DNA of 64,000 bases from Leptospira neocaledonica (GTDB lineage: Bacteria > Spirochaetota > Leptospiria > Leptospirales > Leptospiraceae): positions 310,001-374,000 of the forward strand of contig NZ_NPEA01000005.1 of NCBI RefSeq assembly GCF_002812205.1, in the 5' to 3' direction. This document shows positions 56,376-64,000 of this stretch, in pieces. Position 1 is the stretch's first letter, and each line of letters opens with the position of its first letter. The notes under the pieces are model-generated. The model saw only the letters and a program-made list of their open reading frames with translations, was not told the DNA's origin and did no database searches. The position numbers were made by a program, and so were the translations under genes.

Positions 56376-58214
56376 TTGAACGTTGCCCTAAGAAATTCCA
56401 AATTCCTAAAAATTTGCTATTTTACACTTTTATTATCCGTAATCACGTTCGCATCGAACGGCTGTAAAGAGAAAGAAGAAGTCCAGATTTCCGTAGCGAC
56501 TGAAGATCTTCCTTGGGAAGGGGATCCGAATAGTATTCCGGAAGCATTGAGAAAACCAAACCCTTCTGCTTCTCCTAATGCTAAAAGGGGAGGGATCTTC
56601 AGGATCTATAGCCACCAATATCCGAAATCCTTGAACTGGTATTTGGAAAACTTTTCCACCACTGCGGAAATTTTCACTCAGATGTTCGAGCCACTTTTGG
56701 AAAGACATCCTATCACATTGGAGCCTCTTCCTAAACTTGCTTCTTCTTGGAAAATTTCCTCCGATAAGAAAACTTTTACATTCAACCTGGATAAAAACGC
56801 CAAATGGAGTGATGGAAAACCGATAACCGCTAAAGACGTCTTATTCACTTATGAAATCATCATGAATAAGAAGAATAATACAGCTCTTCATAGGATTGAT
56901 CTTTCCCGCTTCGAAGCTCCGAAGTTAGTCAATGAATACGAAGTGGAATTTACTCAAAAAGAAATTCACTGGAAGAACTTTGAATTTATTGCTTATGACT
57001 TCTTTATTCTTCCGGAACATTATTATAATGGAAAGGATTTTAATAAGGAAAATTTCGAGTTTCCTGTGATTTCCGGGCCTTACGAATTACAATCCGCTAA
57101 AAAAGGGATCTACGTGAAAATGAAACGTAGGAACGATTATTGGATGAGGGCCTATCCTTTCTATCGAGGATCTGACAACTTCGATACTCTTATTTTTAAA
57201 GTATTTAACGACGACGCGGTCGCATTCCAAGCATTCAAAAAAGGTGATATAGACCTATATCCCGTATATAAGGCAGCTACCTGGGTTCAAGATACAACCG
57301 GAGAACCTTTCGATAAAAATTATATCGTTAAACAAAAGATCTATAATGATAAAAAGTCGGGCTTCCAGGGCTGGGCGTTCAATATGAGAAGAAAACCTTT
57401 CGACGATGTTCGTATCAGAAAGGCAATCGCTCATTTAGTGAACCGAAAACTTATGGTGGATAAACTTGCATTCGGAGAATACCAACTCACTGATTCCTAT
57501 TACGGTTCCGTATGGGAAGAAGGACAGTTGCCAAATCCTGCGATAGACTATGATCCCGAAGCTGCCAAAAAATTATTTGCTGATGCAGGATGGAAACCGA
57601 ATGCAAAAGGATTCTTGGAAAAAGACGGACAACAGTTTGTGATCCATATCCTGGAAAGAGATAGAAGTGTAGAAAAATATTTTACTCTATTCATGGAAAG
57701 AGTAAAAGAACTGGGAATCCAAGTTACGATAGAAAGTACCGATCTTGCCAATTGGTCTGAAAGAATGGATAAGTACGATTTTGACGTTACCTGGGCCGCT
57801 TGGGGAGCAGGTAGTTCTTTCCCTGATCCTGAACATCATTGGGATTCTAAATATGCAAACGAGAATGGACAAAACAATTATAACGGTTTTAAAAATCCGG
57901 AAGTGGACAAACTTATAGAGCAGCAAAAAACTGAATTCGATATCAAAAAGAGAACGGAAATCTTGAAGAAAATAGATAAGATCTTAACCAAAGAGGTTCC
58001 ATACGTTCTTCTTTGGGGAATTAAATCCACAAGAGTTCTTTACTGGAATAGATTCGGAACTCCCGAAAATCCTCTTTCTAGATATTCGGGAGAGGGCGCT
58101 GCCAAGTCTTTATGGTGGATCGACGAAGAGAAAGATAAGGCATTGGAAAATTCTAAGAAGAATAAAACCGCTCTTCCTACTTACAAAAGAGACTTGTACT
58201 ACCTTTCCAAATAA
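56376..58214 (+). CDS. peptide/oligopeptide-binding lipoprotein (SBP family 5)
   Basis: A substrate-binding protein of the DppA/OppA type. The chosen TTG start at 56376 has AGAGG upstream and gives a lipoprotein signal: basic start, LLLSVIT core, then ASNGC with lipidation at Cys30. The SBP_bac_5 domain shows SSWKISSDKKTFTFNLDKNA, WSDGKPITAKDVLFTYE and DVRIRKAIAHLVNRK. A longer frame from TTG 56316 is possible. No permease or ATPase genes are adjacent, so the partners of this protein are elsewhere. Its exact ligand is unknown. Confidence 0.85.
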   Translation: MNVALRNSKFLKICYFTLLLSVITFASNGCKEKEEVQISVATEDLPWEGDPNSIPEALRKPNPSASPNAKRGGIFRIYSHQYPKSLNWYLENFSTTAEIFTQMFEPLLERHPITLEPLPKLASSWKISSDKKTFTFNLDKNAKWSDGKPITAKDVLFTYEIIMNKKNNTALHRIDLSRFEAPKLVNEYEVEFTQKEIHWKNFEFIAYDFFILPEHYYNGKDFNKENFEFPVISGPYELQSAKKGIYVKMKRRNDYWMRAYPFYRGSDNFDTLIFKVFNDDAVAFQAFKKGDIDLYPVYKAATWVQDTTGEPFDKNYIVKQKIYNDKKSGFQGWAFNMRRKPFDDVRIRKAIAHLVNRKLMVDKLAFGEYQLTDSYYGSVWEEGQLPNPAIDYDPEAAKKLFADAGWKPNAKGFLEKDGQQFVIHILERDRSVEKYFTLFMERVKELGIQVTIESTDLANWSERMDKYDFDVTWAAWGAGSSFPDPEHHWDSKYANENGQNNYNGFKNPEVDKLIEQQKTEFDIKKRTEILKKIDKILTKEVPYVLLWGIKSTRVLYWNRFGTPENPLSRYSGEGAAKSLWWIDEEKDKALENSKKNKTALPTYKRDLYYLSK

Positions 58215-58228
58215 GGTTTGGGATTTTA

Positions 58229-59296
58229 ATGGCGAAAAAGGGAAGATTCAGCGAATTCGGAGAGGCAATCCGGAATTTTTGGAACTCTCCCGGAATTCCT
58301 AGCTTTATCGAGATTCTTGAAAAGGGCCTGGATAAGGAATTATTCTTCGATCCGGACAGGGCGGATTCTCAGATCCCAAAAGAGGATCTGCCCATCGACT
58401 TCCGTCTTAGGCAATCCGGTTTTGCCCGAAAATTTTACGAAAAACTTTTTCCTGTATCTCATGTGTTTCGCATAACGCATAGATATGGTCGAGAGTTTTT
58501 AGATAATTTTATGCCTCTCGCCGCAGAGAACTATATAGGAAGAGGCTCTTATAAATTCGTATACACACTTCCTTGGAACCAAGTAGTTAAAATCGGGAAA
58601 TCCAAACTACCTTCTGATCCTATTTTCGGTTCTTTGTATAAAGAGGTGCAGAATAACCTGGAACGTTATCTGAAAACCGAAGAGATCGGTCTCATGCATC
58701 ATTTGCAAAAATCAGCATGGGGAGAATCCAAAAGAGACGAGATCCGTTTTAAATTCGCTCGTTTAGGATTAGAAAGATTACACTATTGGAAATTAAAAAG
58801 TCTGATTCCTGATCTTGTACTTCCCACTCGATTTTTTATGGGTTTGCGGTTTAGGAGAAGTCCTTTCGGCGTTCCTGTGGTCACTCTTACTCCCTGCGAT
58901 AATCAAAATTTATTACCTGGAAAACATTTAAAAGAATTCATTCGATTGAACGAGAAGGTGAGGCAGAACCCGATCCAAGACGCACTTTTTCCTAAATGGA
59001 AATTGAACTTTGACACTCATAGATTCGGGATCATCAGCAAATCCAAACTCAAAAAGATCGCCTTGGATTTTCATAGAGTAATAGAAGTAACCCGTTATCT
59101 TGCGAACGAAGAAAAATTGATCTTTGATATCCATTCCGAAAATATTATTATCACTATTCCCGACTTCGAATTGAAAATTTTCGATTACCATGTTTTTGAT
59201 GAACATCTATATGAGCCAAGCAAGGAGAATCCTTCTCCGGAAGTTGATCATATCAATCTAATTAAGGAATTCGTGAGTTCTTTTGAATTAGGTTAG
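58229..59296 (+). CDS. divergent protein-kinase-like fold protein
   Basis: A 355-residue soluble protein that I do not recognise by name, but with kinase-like landmarks in order. NYIGRGSYKFVY (102-112) resembles a glycine-rich loop, and VVKIG has Lys121 at the VAIK position. IFDIHSENIIIT carries Asp300 and Asn305 with the spacing of the catalytic loop. KIFDYH carries Asp319 where DFG is expected. These suggest a lipopolysaccharide-kinase-like or other divergent kinase, possibly active. The first 95 residues are unassigned. It starts 14 nt after the peptide-binding lipoprotein gene. Confidence 0.6.
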   Translation: MAKKGRFSEFGEAIRNFWNSPGIPSFIEILEKGLDKELFFDPDRADSQIPKEDLPIDFRLRQSGFARKFYEKLFPVSHVFRITHRYGREFLDNFMPLAAENYIGRGSYKFVYTLPWNQVVKIGKSKLPSDPIFGSLYKEVQNNLERYLKTEEIGLMHHLQKSAWGESKRDEIRFKFARLGLERLHYWKLKSLIPDLVLPTRFFMGLRFRRSPFGVPVVTLTPCDNQNLLPGKHLKEFIRLNEKVRQNPIQDALFPKWKLNFDTHRFGIISKSKLKKIALDFHRVIEVTRYLANEEKLIFDIHSENIIITIPDFELKIFDYHVFDEHLYEPSKENPSPEVDHINLIKEFVSSFELG

Positions 59297-59299
59297 TGG

Positions 59300-59393
59300 G
59301 GAGGAGGGGCCGCACAGAGATCTCCGAGTCTCGCAGGAACTCCTGAAGTCCGTTTTCCTATTTGTTCTCCGTGAGTCTTGTGGGAAAACATCT
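59300..59393. repeat. degenerate CACAGAG-type inverted pair
   Basis: CGCACAGAGATCTCCGAGTC (59311-59330) and, inverted, TTCTCCGTGAGTCTTGTGGG (59366-59385) lie in the 120-nt gap after the kinase-like gene. A TGTAGGAACTCC-like motif (CAGGAACTCCTG, 59334-59345) lies between. The pair is a decayed version of the repeats at 25.9, 40.9 and 43.3 kb. Confidence 0.6.
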
Positions 59394-59416
59394 TGTTAAT
59401 GAGAAATTTAAAATCT

Positions 59417-60055
59417 CTATTTGATTTTCTTTTTAGAGGACTTGGAGAGATCGATTAGGGCTTTTAACCTGAGTCTGAATATTTCCTGGCATTCTTTAAG
59501 AACCGCCTTTCCTTCCTCCGTTTCGATTTCTCCTGCAAAACGAACGATCGTACCCATTGTATGGCTAAGAAAGAGCGCGAAAGGTTTTAGATCGTTTTCT
59601 TTTAATCCGGGTAAACAACGTAATGCAGTCTTTATTATCAGTTCTGCATTTCTATATGTATCTAAAATATCTTCCGAAACTAATTCTGGGACGGCTCTTG
59701 CGCCTGCCCAAAGATTTGCGAGTGCCGTGTCTTTTTGGAAGAATTCCGCGAATTGTATGAGTGCGTTTTCTCCGGCCGATTCCAATTCTTCCGCATTATT
59801 GACCTGATCTAAAAGGGATTTGGTTCCGGCGTAAATTCTGTCGTAATAATCTCTCATAATCGTGAGTAAGAGAGAGTTTTTCCCGGGAAAGTATTGGTAT
59901 AAGGATCCTATCTGTATCCCTGCAGATTGAGCGATTTCTCTCATACTTACCGCATCTATCCCTCTTTCTCCGATCAATTCTTTTGCAGTTCTTAGGATCA
60001 AATCTACTCTTTCTTTACTTCGGGATTGTACCGGGGTGCGCTGGCCCTGCTTCAT
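59417..60055 (-). CDS. TetR-family transcriptional regulator
   Basis: A 212-residue protein with a TetR-type DNA-binding domain at about 15-62 (ILRTAKELIGERGIDAVSMREIAQSAGI, then GSLYQYFPGKNSLL) and a ligand-binding C-terminal domain. It is divergent from the monooxygenase gene with a double operator between. It most probably represses the monooxygenase-SDR pair and itself until an unknown inducer binds. Confidence 0.92.
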   Translation of the reverse strand: MKQGQRTPVQSRSKERVDLILRTAKELIGERGIDAVSMREIAQSAGIQIGSLYQYFPGKNSLLLTIMRDYYDRIYAGTKSLLDQVNNAEELESAGENALIQFAEFFQKDTALANLWAGARAVPELVSEDILDTYRNAELIIKTALRCLPGLKENDLKPFALFLSHTMGTIVRFAGEIETEEGKAVLKECQEIFRLRLKALIDLSKSSKKKIK

Positions 60056-60136
60056 AGGAGATACAGTTATATTTCCTCTTCTTCTCGGACTACTTTTTTC
60101 TTTTACGGCTGATTTTTGTTTGACTTATTTCCAAAA

Positions 60137-60182
60137 AATGAGCATTGATCATAAATAAAAAGAGCAATGTTCATTTTTTTGG
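60137..60182. promoter_or_regulatory. candidate double operator for the TetR regulator
   Basis: Arms CCAAAAAATGAGCATTG (60131-60147) and CAATGTTCATTTTTTTGG (60165-60182) are inverted repeats with one mismatch and one extra base. Inside each arm is an 11-bp imperfect palindrome of the form GANCAWTGNTC (60140-60150 and 60162-60172). Their centres are 22 bp apart, about two helical turns, fitting two repressor dimers on one face. The right arm ends 10 nt before the monooxygenase ATG. Confidence 0.65.
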
Positions 60183-60192
60183 AAGAGGATAT

Positions 60193-61614
60193 ATGAAAGA
60201 ACAGACTACAATTTCTAATTCAAACGAGGCTCGTGATTATTCGGGCCACTACTGTATAGTGGGAGCCGGCCCTGCAGGATTGTCTATGGCAAGATCTTTA
60301 AAGTCGAAGGGGATTCCTTTTCATGTAATCGAAAGATATAAGGATGTAGGAGGAATTTGGGATATAGAAAATCCGGGATCTCCTATGTATAAGAGCGCCC
60401 ATTTTATCTCCTCTAAATATCTTTCCAATTATGCGGACTATCCAATGCCTGAAGAATATCCTGATTATCCTTCTAACCGTCAGATACTTGCATATCATAG
60501 AACGTTTGCCAGGGAATATGATCTATATCGTCATATAAAATTCAATTCGTCTGTCCAGTCCATCCAACAGAAAGGATCCAAATGGTTGGTAACACTTGAG
60601 AACGGAGAGTCTGGACTTTATGAAGGAGTTATTTGTGCCAGCGGAATAACTTGGTCTCCGAACATTCCAAAGTTACAAGGTATCGAAACGTTCCGCGGAG
60701 AAGTGATACATAGCGTTAAGTATAAGGATATTTCTTCCTTTCGTGGAAAGAGAGTCCTTGTTGTAGGCGCAGGTAACTCAGGATGCGATATTGCTTGCGA
60801 CGCAGGGGTTGCGGCAGAACAAGCATTCATCAGTGTGAGAAGAGGTTATTATTTTATTCCAAAACATATTTTCGGTATGCCTGCAGATGTATTTGGAGAC
60901 GGGGCACATTGGATTCCGAATTGGTTTTCCCAATGGGTTTTCGGTATTATATTAAAATTTTTAGTAGGAGATTTGACTAAGATCGGTCTCCAAGCTCCCG
61001 ACCATAAAATTTTCGAAACTCATCCGATCATCAATGACCAACTTCTGCATAATCTTCGCCATGGAGATGTGATTGCGAAGGGAGACGTTTCTAGATTAAA
61101 CGGGGAATTTGTGGAATTTAAGGATGGTTCCAAAGAAAGAATCGATTTGGTCGTGCTTGCTACCGGATATCATTGGGCAATTCCCTATATGGAGGAAAAA
61201 TATTTCGAATGGAAAAACGGGCGCCCGGAACTTTATCTTACTCTTTTTAACCGTAATTATGAAAATCTTTACGCTCTAGGTTATATGGAAACCGACGGAG
61301 GAGCGTATAAGATGTTTGATGAGATGGCTAATTTAATTTCTTCTTATATAGATGCGAAACGAAACGGAGATCCTTCCGCAAAAAAATTCGGATCTCTAAT
61401 TTGGAATGATAGACCTTTGTTAAACGGAGGAATCCATTATCTGAATACTGGACGGCATTCCGTCTACGTGAACCAGGTCGCGTATAAGAAATATCGATCT
61501 AAAATCCAACGTAAAATGGGATGGCCGGAGCTGAAATCTGGACAATTCGATATTTTGAAGACAGATGATAATTCTAATGCCGCATCTACAGAGCTTGCAA
61601 GGGCAGTTAGATGA
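60193..61614 (+). CDS. flavin-containing monooxygenase (FMO/Baeyer-Villiger type)
   Basis: A 473-residue NADPH- and FAD-dependent monooxygenase. The FAD site GAGPAG is at 24-29 and the NADPH site GAGNSG at 192-197. The family motif FRGEVIHSVKY (167-177) fits FxGxxxHxxx(Y/F/W). It inserts oxygen into ketones or oxidises soft nucleophiles; the substrate is unknown. I chose the ATG at 60193 (AGAGG upstream) rather than one at 60145 inside the operator. Its stop overlaps the SDR start as ATGA. Confidence 0.87.
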   Translation: MKEQTTISNSNEARDYSGHYCIVGAGPAGLSMARSLKSKGIPFHVIERYKDVGGIWDIENPGSPMYKSAHFISSKYLSNYADYPMPEEYPDYPSNRQILAYHRTFAREYDLYRHIKFNSSVQSIQQKGSKWLVTLENGESGLYEGVICASGITWSPNIPKLQGIETFRGEVIHSVKYKDISSFRGKRVLVVGAGNSGCDIACDAGVAAEQAFISVRRGYYFIPKHIFGMPADVFGDGAHWIPNWFSQWVFGIILKFLVGDLTKIGLQAPDHKIFETHPIINDQLLHNLRHGDVIAKGDVSRLNGEFVEFKDGSKERIDLVVLATGYHWAIPYMEEKYFEWKNGRPELYLTLFNRNYENLYALGYMETDGGAYKMFDEMANLISSYIDAKRNGDPSAKKFGSLIWNDRPLLNGGIHYLNTGRHSVYVNQVAYKKYRSKIQRKMGWPELKSGQFDILKTDDNSNAASTELARAVR

Positions 61615-62462
61615 GTTCCGGGACAAAAGAACTTTCTGGATCTAAAATCGCTTTGATTACAGGTGCGGGAGGTGGGATCGGAGAAGCAATCGCATTACGT
61701 TTAGATAAAGCCGGATATCGTTTGATCCTTTGTGACATTCAGGAAGAAAAGATGAAGTCGATTGCAAGTCGGCTTTCTAAAACTCCAGAATTGATCGCCT
61801 GCGATTTAACAAAGTCGGAAGAGTTGGAAGCGATGGTTTCTGTCGTTAAATCTAAATTTCCAAATCTAGAAGTTTTAGTAAATAACGCAGGGTATGCGAA
61901 GGAAGGTCCCTTTCTGGAACAAAATACTCTGGAAATAGATCGTCATGCCGGCATCAATTTACTCGGTCCGATTAGATTAATACGCGCCATTGTTCCTATG
62001 ATGCTGGAAAGAGGAAGAGGATCGGTAGCAAATATAGTATCGATAGGAGGGATCATCTCTCTCGCAGATTCAGCACTATATTCTGCTACTAAGTTCGGGC
62101 TCCGAGGTTTTTTAACTGCAATTCATGAAGAGTTGAAAGGTAGTTGTGTTAAAATTTCCGGCATCTATCCCGCCGCTGTGGATACTCCGATGCTCATGCA
62201 TGAGGCTATGAACGGAGGGACCGTTTTGAATTGGTTGAATGCAGTAAAATCTCCGGATGATGTTGCGAAGGCGGTTCTTAAGGGGATCCAAACCGGTAAA
62301 CTAGAGATCTATGTTCCTTATAGTGACGGGCTTACTTCTAGATTGGCTGCTGTGTTTCCTTGGTTAGTCGGCTCACTTTCACCCATATTAAAATGGTTTG
62401 GAGAAAAGGGGCGTCGTAAATGGCTCCGTAAAAAAGGAATTGATCCTGATAGGAAGGCATAA
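61611..62462 (+). CDS. short-chain dehydrogenase/reductase
   Basis: A 283-residue classical SDR with TGAGGGIGEA (cofactor site), NNAGYAKEG, VSIGGI with the catalytic Ser, and the YSATK Tyr-Lys pair. The C-terminal extension has a basic hydrophobic segment (LAAVFPWLVGSL, KGRRKWLRKKG), suggesting membrane association. Coupled by ATGA to the monooxygenase, it probably makes or consumes that enzyme's ketone or alcohol partner. Confidence 0.88.
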   Translation: MSSGTKELSGSKIALITGAGGGIGEAIALRLDKAGYRLILCDIQEEKMKSIASRLSKTPELIACDLTKSEELEAMVSVVKSKFPNLEVLVNNAGYAKEGPFLEQNTLEIDRHAGINLLGPIRLIRAIVPMMLERGRGSVANIVSIGGIISLADSALYSATKFGLRGFLTAIHEELKGSCVKISGIYPAAVDTPMLMHEAMNGGTVLNWLNAVKSPDDVAKAVLKGIQTGKLEIYVPYSDGLTSRLAAVFPWLVGSLSPILKWFGEKGRRKWLRKKGIDPDRKA

Positions 62463-62522
62463 AGTTAAGAGAGGTTCTACGAAATTCTCTTACAAAGGCG
62501 CAGGAGGCCGGATAGATTGGGC

Positions 62523-62539
62523 TTGTAGGAACTCCAACA
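62523..62539 (+). repeat. TGTAGGAACTCC intergenic motif
   Basis: TTGTAGGAACTCCAACA is identical to the 17-mer at 1485-1501. It lies in the 199-nt gap between the SDR gene and purB, in which I see no gene. Confidence 0.7.
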
Positions 62540-62661
62540 TCGCCCTTTTTCCTTCTTGTTTTCCTTAAGGCTCGGTTTGCCCAGTGCGAACCAAAAACGT
62601 TTTACGGATCGGCACCCGATAAAAATCCTATCAATGGGGGTATTTCCCCAAGGAAACTGGA

Positions 62662-63963
62662 ATGATTGATCGGTATTCGAATCCGGAGATTTCTAAAATT
62701 TGGGAGTTGGAGAACAAATTCGATATTTGGAAAGAAATCGAAATATTGGCCACTGAAGCCCGGATGAAAAAAGGGGAGGTCCCTAAAGAAGACTTCGAAG
62801 AGATCCGTTCCAAAGCAAGATTCAAAGTGGACGAAATCCTGGAGATTGAATCCAAGGTCCACCACGATGTAATCGCATTCTTAACTAATATGAATTCTTA
62901 TATCGGGCCTGCAGGTCGCCATGTACATTACGGCCTCACTTCTTCCGATATCGGTGACACCGCACTTTGTGTGCAGATGGTCCAAGCAATGGATCTGATT
63001 CTGAAAAAAACGGACCAACTTATCGAGGCGATCAAGGAGAAGGCAATCCAATACAGAGACCTTCCTTGTATTGGTAGATCTCACGGGATCCATGCGGAAC
63101 CGATGACTCTCGGTCTAAAGTTTGCATTATTTTACGAAGAAATGAAAAGAAACAGGGCGCGTATGGCCCTGGCGAAAGAAGAAATAGCTGTAGGAAAATT
63201 ATCGGGTGCAGTCGGAACTTATTCCAATATAGAGCCTGATATCGAAGAATACGTCTGTGAGAAGTTGGGGCTCAAGCCTGATCCGATCGCGACCCAAGTT
63301 GTTTCTCGAGATAGACATGCGGCTTATATGTCCGCGTTAGGCGTAACTGCAGCGAGCTTGGATCGTTTTGCGACCGAAGTTCGTCTTCTTCAAAAAACGG
63401 AAGGCAGAGAAATTGAAGAACCTTTTTCTCCGGGACAAAAGGGATCTTCTGCAATGCCTCATAAAAGAAATCCCGTGATCTGTGAGAGGATCTCCGGTAT
63501 TTCTAGAGTGATCCGTTCCAATGTTTCTACCGCTTTACAAAATGTGGCCTTATGGCATGAAAGAGATATTTCTCATTCTTCTGCAGAAAGGATAGTTGTT
63601 CCGGATTCTACGATTGCTCTTGAGTATATTCTGGATAAAATGTTATTCGTAGTAAAAAATCTACATGTGTATCCAGATGCGATCGAAAGAACATTAGGAA
63701 CCACAAGAGGTTTGATCTTCTCTCAAAAAGTACTTCTTCATTTGATCGAAAAAGGCGGGATTACTCGAGAAGATGCTTATGCAATTGTACAAGGTCATGC
63801 GATGGCTGTTTGGGCGGATATTTCCCAAAACCTGAAGACAAGACTTGCAGAAGACCCTAAGGTGCAGAAGGTACTTAAGCCCGGAGATCTGGATTCTATC
63901 TTCCAAATTTCACCTTACTTGGATAAGGTGGGACTGATCTACAAAAGACTCGGTTTGGAGTAA
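62662..63963 (+). CDS. purB: adenylosuccinate lyase
   Basis: PurB cleaves SAICAR and adenylosuccinate in purine synthesis. The 433-residue protein has the fumarase-superfamily signature GQKGSSAMPHKRNP, preceded by the catalytic-region motifs GRHVHYGLTSSDIGDTA and GRSHGIHAEPMTLG. The family C-terminus (YLDKVGLIYKRLG) is complete. The ATG has AAGGAAACTGGA upstream. The stop codon shares a base with the next gene. Confidence 0.94.
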   Translation: MIDRYSNPEISKIWELENKFDIWKEIEILATEARMKKGEVPKEDFEEIRSKARFKVDEILEIESKVHHDVIAFLTNMNSYIGPAGRHVHYGLTSSDIGDTALCVQMVQAMDLILKKTDQLIEAIKEKAIQYRDLPCIGRSHGIHAEPMTLGLKFALFYEEMKRNRARMALAKEEIAVGKLSGAVGTYSNIEPDIEEYVCEKLGLKPDPIATQVVSRDRHAAYMSALGVTAASLDRFATEVRLLQKTEGREIEEPFSPGQKGSSAMPHKRNPVICERISGISRVIRSNVSTALQNVALWHERDISHSSAERIVVPDSTIALEYILDKMLFVVKNLHVYPDAIERTLGTTRGLIFSQKVLLHLIEKGGITREDAYAIVQGHAMAVWADISQNLKTRLAEDPKVQKVLKPGDLDSIFQISPYLDKVGLIYKRLGLE

Positions 63964-64000
63964 TGCCTAAGTTCGCGATATTCGGGCTGGGATATACCGG
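63963..64000 (+). CDS. 5' fragment of a Rossmann-fold (NAD-dependent) protein
   Basis: The ATG at 63963 overlaps the purB TAA by one base. The visible start MPKFAIFGLGYTG has the GxGxxG cofactor motif of NAD(P)-binding epimerase/reductase-type proteins. The gene runs off the right edge, so nothing further can be said. Confidence 0.6.
   Translation, partial: MPKFAIFGLGYT

Noticed and set aside
61611..62462. A second fabG
   Set aside because: It has the SDR motifs but also a C-terminal basic extension and is coupled to a monooxygenase, so it is called a generic SDR of the accessory unit.

Overview
The window looks like chromosomal core sequence of a spirochaete, most likely Leptospira. Supporting signs are adjacent genes for the two flagellar sheath proteins FlaA2 and FlaA1, a very long GreA carrying a repeat-rich N-terminal extension, a PUR-domain nucleic-acid-binding protein, many TTG and GTG starts, and intergenic palindromes around the core TGTAGGAG. 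By eye the base composition is in the low-to-mid forties % GC. That fits an intermediate-group or other higher-GC Leptospira better than L. interrogans, but this is inference: no composition was computed and no database was searched. I see no rRNA, tRNA, CRISPR array, prophage or intact insertion sequence.

Layout. (1) 1-2.1 kb: the tail of an unknown gene, then carA on the minus strand, flanked by two direct copies of a ~140-bp repeat and followed by a repeat-dense intergenic. (2) 2.1-5.4 kb: thrS-infC-rpmI-rplT, closed by a terminator. (3) 5.5-22.9 kb: one long co-directional run with almost no gaps: a ZapB-like gene, zapA, fau, cheW, cheA (with a C-terminal CheC-like domain), cheB, cheY, scpA, scpB, pheA, tyrA, aroA, cmk, rpsA, a TPR membrane protein, hisG, rpmF, plsX and fabG. 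It links division, chemotaxis signalling, chromosome condensation, aromatic amino-acid synthesis, translation and lipid synthesis. (4) 23.3-28.2 kb: acpP, rnc, a Nudix hydrolase, aroB, an MscS-type channel and a TPR protein. (5) 28.2-32.6 kb: pyk, diverging from a tight unit of a histone-deacetylase-family protein, an unknown protein with a faint acetyltransferase-like stretch, and a REC-PP2C phosphatase. (6) 32.6-36.9 kb, minus strand: a DUF4105-like exported protein, a small lipoprotein and a GH36 alpha-galactosidase-like enzyme. (7) 37-40.9 kb: a DEDD exonuclease, radA and two unknown envelope proteins. (8) 41.2-49.4 kb: the PUR protein, flaA2, flaA1, long greA, a FliL-like protein, an M23 peptidase-family protein and an LptE-like lipoprotein. 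(9) 49.5-59.3 kb: a Fur-family regulator, tgt, a STAS protein, a LysM lipoprotein, nadC, rel, a peptide-binding lipoprotein and a divergent kinase-like protein. (10) 59.4-64 kb: a TetR regulator facing a monooxygenase-SDR pair across a double operator, then purB and the first codons of a Rossmann-fold protein.

Two kinds of intergenic repeat recur. One is TGTAGGAG-type palindromes, alone or bounding the ~140-bp unit. The other is a ~65-bp unit rich in CACAGAGAC, usually present as facing inverted pairs (25.9, 40.9 and 43.3 kb, with weaker or single copies at 1.6, 46.9 and 59.3 kb). Several units start exactly at a gene's TAG stop codon, and one supplies the ribosome-binding site of the next gene. 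These repeats, the deacetylase/unknown/PP2C unit, the CheA-CheC fusion and the kinase-like protein are the least explained parts of the window.
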